A stretch of DNA of 64,000 nt from Thunnus maccoyii (lineage: Eukaryota; Chordata; Actinopteri; Scombriformes; Scombridae). The DNA lies in the NCBI RefSeq assembly GCF_910596095.1, contig NC_056539.1:9064501-9128500 (forward strand), read 5' to 3'. Within the stretch, counting starts at the first letter, position 1; each line of letters starts with the position of its first letter. Below the pieces are notes generated by a model that was not told the DNA's origin, did not search any database, and saw only the letters and a program-made list of their open reading frames with translations. This document shows, piece after piece, positions 12,047 to 23,755 of this stretch. A program made the translations under genes and the position numbers.

Positions 12047-15000
12047 CTATGTTTCTTCTTTGACAGTCAGCTTTAAACAATATACATAATCATTGCGGCA
12101 CCCGACTACAAGAGACTGTTCCCACACCACCGGGGATGAAAACAGCTCTCCGGGAAGAGTAAACAAGGCCAGCTTTTGTCCATCTTGAACATCCAGGATC
12201 CAGACTGTGCCGTCTGTGGAGGCCAGGCCCACAAGAATCCCCCTCCTGCCCACAGCCGAGCCGTCAAACACACATGCACTGGCGTACACCTTCCCTGAAG
12301 TCTGGAAAGTCCAAAGCAAAGAGCCATCGGCACAGTTCAGACAGTACAGGCAACCGTCATGTGATCCACACAGGACCTTCTGCTGGTCTGGTGTGACACA
12401 TGGAGAGGAGAAGACGGGTCCCTTAGTCAGACACTGCCAGAGCTGCAGAGAAACAAGAGTCGCACACTGAAGTGTTTTCCAATTTGACTCAATTTTCAGA
12501 ACAGAGTTTCAGTTGGTAAAAGTCTTAATACAAAATGCTCCTAATATTGGCCTCAAAATCTCACATAGCAACACTTGTATCAAATTAGGTAATATATAAC
12601 GCCAAAGGCTTATAACACCATCCAAACTATTTGTATGTTTATCACTGAATTTTGCTCATTGTTGCATTTTTTAATGAAATCATCATCAAATAATGCTGTC
12701 AAACAGTAAGCAATTATAATTAAGTCAGAGTATACAATAGTATAATACCTTCCTCAACTACTTTTTTTTTTCAATTTAAGACATCAAACCTCAACAGTTT
12801 CCTGTCACTTTTAAGTTTAATCATCTAAAGTCCAGTAAACTAGAAAGCATATAATAATAAACCACTATTTACACTACTGTAATAGACACAAATGCAACAT
12901 TGTGAAAAAAATCAAAAGGAATGAGACAGCATTTCTCTTTATTTTTGTTCTCCTTTTCAGTGAGTAAAACAAAGAAAAATGTTTGCACCTTTTTGCATTA
13001 ATTCAGTGATCTACACACTTAATGATAAGCATTGTGCTAATATGAGGTGTCTGTATTGTAAGGACTGAGCATGTGATTTAGTGTTTTACTGTTTGTAAGG
13101 GCAGCATTTACTGTTTAAAGTCTGTTTTAAATAAAAATGAAATTCTGTAATACAGTACATAGTGCTTGTTTTGCTTCTCACCAATTTCCCCGTATTGCTG
13201 AAGCAGCAGATGTTTCCATCCACTGAGCCGATCACCACGTTACCAGAGGAGCCATTTGGCGATGAGAAGAACGGGACGTCTCTACAGTAAGACCACAGGA
13301 CCTCTCCACTATCCTGGGACAAACCAAAGGACAAAAAACACAAATCAGACAGTACCATGGTCGTGTTTGATCCCTTATAAAAAAACAAAACTGATGTCAA
13401 ATGTTTATTTTCTTCACTGACAGCATTGAGACAGAGCAGATGACCTCCCAGTGATGCCACGTATAGCTGTCTGAGGGAGGCGTTGACGTACGGAGAGGAA
13501 AACACAGCTCCGCCCCCACAGTGATGCCTCCAAACACACTGCTGGACCTAAAAAAACACACATTTACCTTGATGCATCTCTATCAGTCACATTTATCTGC
13601 TCATTTACATCAAAGCATCTATTACACAATACACCCAGGCCACAAGAATATGGATAATCGTGTGGAAGAGGTGACTTAACACTTGCTGCCTCCTTATACC
13701 ACAAATTCTCACTATTTTATGCGTTATACTTGGATAGATTTTCCATACTTTATTGTGTAAAAACTGATGCATCATAGTGCATTCTTTAATATATAAGGCC
13801 TTTGAGTCATGGTGAGTCAAATAAAGCGTAACTTCCATTTTGCTAAGATTCAATTCAGAGCTTACAAACTACTCTAAACACTTATTTTATTCAAAAGCTA
13901 CAAAGTTTTACCTAAATAAAAGTAGAATTTAAAGTCATATGGTCTTGGTTTTGGCTGTATTGAACGTGTTGACTGGTTACACCACTAAATGTACACTCAG
14001 ATCTGTGAGTTTTCGGGAGTCGTTACACCCAGGTATCTCTTCATGTCAAACACACTCACCTTTGGGTTCAGGGCGTAAACATGCCCATCATGTGATCCCA
14101 CTATCACCAGACCTGTGAGGGGATCTACAGCGGGACAGCTCTTCACTGCGTCTCCCGTCTCAAACATCCACTGTGTTTCTCCAGAAGCAGAGCACAAGAA
14201 GTACACACAGCCATCATAGCAACCTGGAACAATCCAAAAGTTGACCTTTTTTTTTCCTTTATTTAGTGCAAAATATGTGATTAACACAAACTGAGGGAAG
14301 GATAAGTGATTAACATGAAGACACATATGACAAAGTACAGTACAAACAGAAGAAGCAAAGAGAACCAGACAGTAACCCAAACAAAACAATAACATGAACA
14401 AAATGATAAAAAATTAAAATAAATAAAATTTAGGCTTAATACTAGATACATGCGGTGTGTGTGTGTGTATGTAAGGATATAATGGGAAGACAAAAGAGAA
14501 GAGAGAAAGAAAAAAAAAAGAAGAAAGCTGCAGTGTTGTTGGGGGGGGATGTCTGGTTGGGTCCCAGGGACGAAGAGGCACCAGGGTGAAACCAGGATGA
14601 GTCAGGACAGAATTTTTTTATTTTTCTCTCCCCCTCTCCACTCCTATCCAACCACTTCTTTTTATAGTTTGTTTGCTTGTCTGTCCATACTCCCCTTTCT
14701 CTCCTCCTCCCCCTTCCTTGCTCTCATTGCTCTCTCCTGCCACTTCCAGACCCGTAGGAGGTTGCTGGCCTGTTGCAGGTCAGGTACCCTCTAGAACAGC
14801 CCCCCGCCCCTACAGGAAGGGTCTGAGGAGCATCTTTCTATTTGAAGGGGGGTTAAATGGAGAATAGGCCCTATGAGATGGTCCTATCATGCAGAGCTAT
14901 CTTTTGGTTTTGGGAATTGGAACTTGACAGAAGATAGATAAATAAGTATGCAAACCAGTCAGTAAATAAAATAATTAATAAATACATAAAATGGAGAGAA

Positions 15001-18000
15001 ATAGTTAAGTAAATGGGTTGTTGAGTCAGCAGGTTTGGTGCATCCAAAAGTTATCCTAAAAGAAAGTAACTTATTAATATTTCAACAAGATATTCAGAGA
15101 GCTGATACTGACCTATAACGACGAGGCGTCCACCCTGAGACACGGCAGCCGAGGCCTCGATTCTGTCCCCGAGAACTCGCTCCCACAGAAGGCTCCCGGA
15201 GTCCAGGTCTAAAGCCTGCATCCTGTGAGAGTGTGAACCGATGAACGCTGTTGTTTTACCATCGTCTGCTCCTTCTTGTACTAAAAGCACCGGGGAGGCG
15301 TCCACACATCGACCTGTGTCTGAGGACCAGCTAAGACTGAGTCCCAGAGCTGTGGACTTAACATCACTGCTCTTCTTACTCACACGCTTTTCTCCGAGTG
15401 CATCAGCCTGCAAGCTTTTATTCGTCTCTGTATTTCTGATTTCTGTCACCTCACCGGCTCTTCTTATAACTTTAACAGCCTGAATGTCAAAGTAATCTGC
15501 TCCCCCTTGAGGCCTCTCTGCTGCTATAGAGTCTTTACGTTTTCTCTTCTCTAGCGCCACAGAGGGAGCATCAGCCTGTCGTTTCTTGGCCTCAGACGCT
15601 GAGGACGGGCTGGTCTTGACTGGCAGCATCAGTGTTACTCTGGCAACGTGACGCAGTACGTCAGAGAAGGTCCCGTCGAGTACAACCTCCAAAAGTTGAG
15701 GTGAGGTCGCTCCTGTAGCAGTGAGGATGTCTTCACAGAGGCGCAGCGCCTTCAGAGAATCTCCTCCACTGAACAGGAAGTTGGATTCTTCATCAATAGT
15801 TGCATTTTCAGCAAGACCTAGAGTATCCTGTTGATTGGTGGTTCAAAATGTTGAGTGTGCATATGTTGACAATTAATTATTTTAGAAGTTGTGAAAAACA
15901 CGCCATACCTGCCACAAAGATTGAAGAGTTTGCTGGAGTTTGGCAACATCTCCCCGTGAAGAATCAGACTCTAAACACTCTCTCTGTCTTTGATAGATTT
16001 TCATAAGTGCCTGCATGTCTACTTTTCCTGTCAAAAAACAAAAAGACAAAAACACACCATTAGAATCCCTAAAATGCTGCCGTTTTTCCTCATGCGTGTC
16101 CGATGCTCACCATGAGGAGTCAGGGATAAGGCCGGGATCAGCACCAGCGTGTCTGGAACGCTGTAAGAAGGTAGCAGCAGAGACAGCTGGTTCAGAATAA
16201 GTCCGCTCAGATCTCCGTCTGCGCCGCCTGTCTCCACCTCGTGGCGTTCATCGTCCTCCTGAGACTCAGCAGAGGCCAGGGGTGTTTGTTCTGCGTGCTG
16301 CTGTGCAGGTGGGAGAGGAGAAGCAGCCTTCTGGTCTCCAGATGTGGACGTCACAACAAAGGCGAGCAGTCGCGAGCCTTCATACAGACTCACAGCACAG
16401 GCCTCCACCTGAGGCAGACTCATTATGAGCTGGAGGAGGAGGAATAAACAGGAATACTTCTGTCATCCACAAGGTCAGCAAACATACAAAACATGCTAGA
16501 TGATCATCCTTTGCTGCCTCTGTTCTGGTTGATGTCTTTTGAAAGCGAAGAGCAAGATGTACAAACAAATCTCACCACAAGGTCCATTCTTGAGCTTTTA
16601 ATTGTAACACATGTTCTTTCTCAGCAGATGGAGTTTGCTCAGTTGTCAAGGAAGGTAGATTAAAGGTCCATGTTGTTTTAAAACTTGAGGTTAAAATTTC
16701 AACAGCAGTTTAATTTGCTGAGGAAGATCATGTGATAAGATCAAAAAGTCCTGAACAGATTGCTTGCCAACTGCTGTGCCCAAGGGTCAAGTATGAACTT
16801 TCAACCTCAAGATGTCAGAGTATCTGCAGGTCCTGAAAAGCCTTAAAAGCATTGAATTCGCTTTCCTCAAAAAAGGCCTTAGATAAGATAAAACAAAGCA
16901 GTTTTTTTTTTATTCCTGAAAAATGACATTGTGACATACACAATTTTTATGTGACAAAAGCAGGTTATGATAGATCACCACCATCTTTTTATTGCTTTTG
17001 ATATGTGTATTTTAATGTACATGTACTCAGTTTCTTCTCAATAAATGGAATAAATGCAACTGTACATGACACTGATCATTAATTATATTAATATTTTGGC
17101 AAAACATAATACATAAAAACATCTTACATGCTGCACGCTGTCCAAGTTCACCCGTTTTCCATGGCGTTTAATCGTCCTGTCTCTTCGTCCCAGGTAATAC
17201 AGCTGTGAGTCTCTAACACTCACCCAGTCTCCAGTAGCTCTCATCGTCCCGGGGACAATAGTCTCCTCATCGTCCAGGAGGCACACCCTGTCCTCTCCAC
17301 CTTTACCAAACATCATAAAGATTTACTTTGATTTTATTCACCTCAGTTTAGTTCATGTGTACTGTACTCACTGAAATCTTTCCCACCTATGAACGCCTGT
17401 CCTTCACCCTCAGTTACAACACAGCCAAGTTCATCTCTTACTTCCACCACTGTGTCCATTAGAGGAGTCCCGAGAGGCACGGAGGAAACCGTGCTGCTGG
17501 GCCAGAAATGTTAAATGGAGATGTGAAGATACCAAATGTTTTACTGCAGCTTATTTAAAAATCAACGTTCAGCGGCAAACAGAGGATACTCACGTGTTGT
17601 CAAACTGCAGCAGAGACTGTGGGATTTTGTAACAGCAGGCCCAACAGGACACCTCAGTAATACCGTAGATATTGTAGATGTGGGTTTTGTTGTCCTCATG
17701 TCTCCAGCTGCTCAGCAGAGACGGTGAGGGGCAGCTCTCTCCACCCAGCGCCAACACACGCAGTGAGGAGCCGGATGACAACACTTCTTGTTTTAGGATA
17801 CGTTGTCCGAAGCGGCCGAGCAGAGTGGGTGTGACCTGTGGAAACACAAAAAAAACACATCGTACTAACAGAAAAGACGATCTTGGCAATTCTAAATACA
17901 GCCTATGATGAATGGACTCGTGCCTGTAGGACAGTTGTCTGGTGATTCTTGAACAGCAGTTGAGCCAGTCGATTGGGTATTTTCTTAATCACAGCAGGGA

Positions 18001-21000
18001 TAATGAGGAGCTGCGCCCCGGATGATAAGGCTAGGAAAATTTCCACCACAGAGGGGTCAAAGGTTAAAGGCGAGGCCAGGAACACCACATCATCTGCACT
18101 CATCTGAAACAAAGAGCTGAGAGAGGGGTGCAGTTCATAACAGCATCTAAATATATAGCGCACTCGATGAAGCAATAGTGAGAAAAAGGTATTATTACTG
18201 ACCTCAGATGCAGTACATTGGGCAGTATACACTTGTGTGGCACCCTCACAATCTTTGGAAGGCCTGTGGTTCCAGATGTGTGTAGCACATATGCCAAGTC
18301 TCCTTGCCCAGCGTCCTTTAACTCTGCAGCTGAAGCACAGAGATCAGCAGCGGTTTGCTCTGTTCCTCGTTTGTGGTCAGCAACCGGCAGCGGTTTGACT
18401 CGTACCAGGGTTAGTTTGAACTTGGGCAAGACAACACAAACCTCTGCAGTCACGTGTTGGACGAGAGCTGCCTGGAATCGCTTGATGGGAAGAGGAAAGA
18501 AAATCAATGGGCGTATTAATACAAATCTATTCATATTATTGTGATCCTCTAGCTTGCAGAAAGAGGGAAGACTTCAACAAATCACAAATTCATGTTGATG
18601 CTGCTAATGAAATGCCATTTTAAGATGTTTATTTGTGTCCATATTATGCATATTACTAGATAAAGTTGTACTCAATCAAATAACCACAATAAGTTTAAAT
18701 GTTACTGTCAAATGTTGTATTTGCAGTTAGACATTAAATAATTACTGAGGTATTTATATTCATAAAATATGAAATATTTAACCTGCAGGAGGTCAGTCTT
18801 CACAGCACAGTACTTGAGGCAACACTGGTTCATGACTCGGGCAGAGAGAAGCCCTGGAGCATCTGGGTCCAGAGGGACATAGGCAGCAGGTAACTGCAGG
18901 ATGCTGACACACAACACACACACACACAACAACACAATAAATTATTATCTTTCATGTAAGAATACATTATAACATAATAAGACAATTAAGACAATAAGAT
19001 AATTTATGACGCCGAAGTAAGCTTCCAATTTGCTGATTCCGATCCGGGGTTAAGGGAAAAGTTGAGTTAAGGGAAACATGCATAACAATAGCGGCTGATT
19101 CTCCCTTTTTTCACCACTTAGACTTGTGGAAAAGTGATTTCAGATTTGTGAAACCTCTATTTTGCTTATGAAAACTGAGAAAAGGGCGATTTCACAGTTT
19201 CTTCCCATCCAGATCACATCAGACAAGGTTCAGTTCAAAAACCACTGTGCTTAGACTTGTCAAATCTGAACTAGATTAACAAGGAGACTCCAGAGACTCA
19301 TTAAAACACAGTTTCAGATTTGTGAAACCAGGGGCGGATCTAGAGGGGGGACAAGAGGGGCAGCTGACTACTGTAGGTCTTGCCCCCCTAGGTTTTATAA
19401 GATAAATGTATTTTTCAGTCACCACAATGTTCTTTAGGTGTCCAAAGCACTGAAATAAGCAAGAAATAGAAAGAAAATACATAATACATAATGCTCACTT
19501 TGGCCCATGGAAACTGTCAGTATGACACTGCTCCAAACATGCACAGACACACAGTTGCAGAGTCAGAACAACACAACAGACTGACGGCTGCAGCATCTGG
19601 AGGTGATGTCAAGTCAGAGGTTTTCTGTGTGAAGTTTAACCAGCCAAACCACTTTAACTCAAAGTTAAATTAGTAATGAATGTAATTACTGTATGCTAAA
19701 CTTGATTCAATAATGAGAGCATGTCCATAATCATAACGTTAGCCAAAGGTTAAGTTGCTAGCTAAAACAGAGTTCATCACCAGACGTGATTTGGAAGAGC
19801 CTTTGTCATTCTGAGCCTTGATTTTAGTAGATATCAAAAGCTGCATGGCACCGTTGCAATGTTAAAGAAACAATGTTAAAGGACCAGTGTGTAGGATTTA
19901 GCCGCATCTAGCGGTGAGGTTGCAGATTGCAACCAACTGAATACCCGTCCCCCTCCCCTTCCAAGCGCATAGGGGAACCTATGGTGGCTGCGAAGTTCAC
20001 ACAAAATGCAAAAGGTCCTCTCTAGAGTCAGTGTTTGGTTTGTCCGTCCTGGGCTACTGTAGAAATATGGCGGTGCAACATGGCAGCCTCTGTGGAAGAG
20101 GACCCACTTGTCACTACCCAATCTGTACCAACTGCTCGATCTGTTCTGCACATACCTGTGTATGCATGTGCGGGTCCGCCATCTTGGACAGCTAGGTATG
20201 GCAACACCACTTCGACAAACCACATGTTTTTTTTCATTTGTTTGTTTGTTTTTTTATTGTTTATTTTATAGAACACATATACATTAGCAGTTTGTACACA
20301 TAGACTGTAAAAAATATGGACATAGAGCAGTTTTGAAGCTCAAAGTGGGCAGCTCCAGCTGTTGCCATCTTCGCAGCGCCTGATGCCAATATGTTACTGT
20401 CCGTTTAATCACTTGTCGTTTTCTGCTTCTCCAATATAATCAAAAAAAGGAAATACTGTATGTCTTTGATAATGATTTTTAATGACTTCAAATACAGGGG
20501 AATATTTATATTTAGCAAGTGGAATTATATTGCTTACATGATATTCCCCAGTGTTGTTACACCATCCAACACTTCCTGACTAGGTCATGTGACACTGGTG
20601 GAAAAGCTGTTCTGTGTGAGAAGTTTGAAAGCTGTTGACAATATCTGCTGACAACATCAGACACTATTAAGCAGGAATTATTTAAGAAATATATTTAGAA
20701 ATATGAGGAAACTTCCCTCACATTTGCAGCATTTCCAATTTAACGTTTTACTCCATAATTCCAAATTCTGTCTGTATATATTAAATAGATACTTTATGCA
20801 GTGTAGCACAAACGTATTCAACTCTCTGAAAGCTAAAAAGAGGACACCTATGCAGATGTACTTGTGTAATCTTTTAATGCAGTTTTAAGTTCCATACAAT
20901 TATATTTCTGCACAGGCATTCGTCTATCAGATATAGAAAGAAGAGTCAAAAAAGACAAATTTTAATTGTGCTCTAGATGTTTATAAGTAAAAGGTATTGT

Positions 21001-23719
21001 TGTTGATGAGAAATTATATGACTGGAAAATATAAACTCCAAACTCATAATTCCAGAGTTATATCCTGACCCCAATTGTGATATATGTCCAGTAATTAATT
21101 GGTTAAAGAGTATTATTTAGTAAAAACTGTATTTAAACTGTGAAACCAAGAAAATAGAAACAAAACAGTATAAACTACAAATATAATATATCTACAAATA
21201 TAAACACAGTTTTCAAAGGTTTTTTTTTCCAATTTTTAATGTCATTTTCCATACTGTGAAATTTTGAACTGTATTGAAAAAATATACAAAAAACATGTAT
21301 ACTTTTGATGTATTTATGAGAGAAAAGTGTAAAAGTAAAAGGGTCAGAGTAAGAAGTGTTTCTTGTGTGTGTGTTTGTGTGTGTGTGTTTGTATCCCCAC
21401 ACACACACACAAACACACACACATATTCATAGCATTCTGGATTTTTTAAAAATAATTAAATAATTAAAAATAAATAAATAATTATTTATACATTTATTTA
21501 TTTACTTTTAGATTGAAAAAAATTCTAGAATGCTTTATGCAAATGAGGCTTTTATTGCATCATAAAAACTGTTCATGTCACAAAGTAATCTCAACTCTAC
21601 ATCTCAGACCTCCAGCAGTGAGACACAGACATCTTTCTGTGAACACTTGCTGTGAACACTTACTGTGAACACTTACTGTGAACACTTACTGTGAACCAGT
21701 GCGTCCAGAAACGATCTCAAGATGGAGACAAGTGGAAACAAAAAAAGCAAGAAAGGCAGGAACAAGAGGATCATCAAACATATCCCGCGTACCTCCAACA
21801 ATCAGGGTGGTGCTCCCCTCAGCCCAGAAAAAAAGTCTGTCAAGACCGAAGACCGGGCCAGCAAAAAGGACCAAGAGGAAAGGGAGAAACCTCAACTGGT
21901 GGTGGAGGAAAAGAAAGAAAAACCTCAGCCGGTAAACCCATGGAAGAAAAACCTCCAAGAGGGGAGCAACCTGGTGTACTGCCAGGTACATAACAAAGCT
22001 GATTACCCTGCCCTGCCGAGACGACATTTCAGGCAGGGTCAGATGAGACAGGAGCCAGAGTTACTAACTACAGCTCCAGAGTCACAGCCTGCCAAATCAC
22101 CTGAGGAGCCAGAGCCTGTCACAGCTCCCCAAGAGCCAGAGTCTGCAACAGCACCTGAAAAGCCAGAATCTGTCACAGCTCCTCAGGGGCCAGAGCCTGT
22201 CACAGCTCCTCAGGTGCCAGAGCCTGTCACAGCTCCCCAAGAGCCAGAGCCTGTCACAGCTCCCCAAGAGCCAGAGTCTGCAACAGCACCTGAAAAGCCA
22301 GAATCTGTCACAGCTCCTCAGGGGCCAGAGCCTGTCACAGCTCCTCAGGAGCCAGAGCCTAAAACAACTCCTCAGGAGCCAGAGCCTGCCACAGCCCTCC
22401 AAGAGCCAGAGCCTAAAACAACTCCTCAGGAGCCAGTGCCTGCAACAGCTCCTCAGGAGCCAGAGCCTGCCACAGCCCTCCAAGAGCCAGAGCCTAAAAC
22501 AACTCCTCAGGAGCCAGTGCCTGCAACAGCTCCTCAGGAGCCAGAGCCTGCCACAGCCCTCCAAGAGCCAGAGCCTGAAACAACTCCTCAGGAGCCAGTG
22601 CCTGCAACAGCTCCTCAGGAGCCAGAGCCTGCCACAGCCCTCCAAGAGCCAGAGCCTGCAACAACTCCTCAGGAGCCAGGGCCTGCAACAGCTCCTCAGG
22701 AGCCAGAGCCTGCCACAGCCCTCCAACAGCCAGAGCCTGCAGCAGCTCCTCAGGAGCCACATCCAACCACATTAACCAAATTATTTGCTGATCTAGGGTT
22801 CACTGTGACAGCAGGACAACTGCCTGCATGTCCAGTCCAGAAAACCAGTGTGGAGGTCTACTGTGAGCAGACCAACCAGGCTCTGCTCCAGATCCCTGAG
22901 CTTGAGCTTCAGAGGATCGGAGAAGAGAAGGAGGAGCAGATCTCCAAACTGGCAAAGGAGAAAGAAGTCCTGCTAAAAGAGGTAGTGCAATGGAAACAAT
23001 TGCTGAAGAGCCAAACAACAGAGGCAAACCTCCAGCAAGGATTTCTAAAAGCTCAGCTTTCCAAAGAGAGGCAGGCCAACAGTGAAGCGTCTAATAAAAT
23101 TAGGCAGTTAGAGAACGCTCTGGAGGCTGAGAAGAAAGAGCAGGGAGAGATGGAAATGGTCTTGGCCCAAAACATGGAGTTAACATTTAGAATGGAGGCT
23201 ACCTTGGTCCAGACAAACAAGGACCTGCAATACAAAACACACCAGTGGGAGGAGGACAGGTCCCATCTCCTGGCCAAACAGCAGGATGAGACCTCCCGTT
23301 TGTTGGCAGCACTCAAGCAGGCTAAAGAGGACCTCGAGAACGAGAGGCGCCAGTGGAAGGAGGAAAAGTCCCTTCTACTGGAGTCTCTCAGTAACAAGAC
23401 CCCCGAGGTGAGGGAGGGAGCCAGCGGTGGCTTGACTGATCTGTCTGACCTGGAGAAGCAGACAGATGAGATCAAGATAGAAGAACAAGAGCCCAAGAAA
23501 AGCAAGAAGAAATCTCTGTGGAAAAGATTCCGCCAGTTATTCAAATAAACTGGAGCTCTCCACCCTGCACCTCTCTCCCACCACCACACCACCTACTATT
23601 AACCCTCACCCCTAATCTCCCGTTTACCCTTTTCCTCTCATTAAATGCATAAATATATGAAATGCATGCATTTCATATATTTATGCATTTCCTAATTCCT
23701 ATTATGTCTGTATGTGTCT

Positions 23720-23755
<36 letters not shown>

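Noticed and set aside
18100-18116. Exon start at ATGAGTGCAGAT for aasdh exon 4
   Set aside because: With the phase left by exon 3 it gives an immediate stop; the acceptor at 18117, before CTCTTTG, restores the human-like reading.
22097-22762. 221-codon frame on the minus strand (LWLLRSCCR repeats)
   Set aside because: It is the antisense of the 27-bp coding minisatellite; the length follows from the repeat period being divisible by three.
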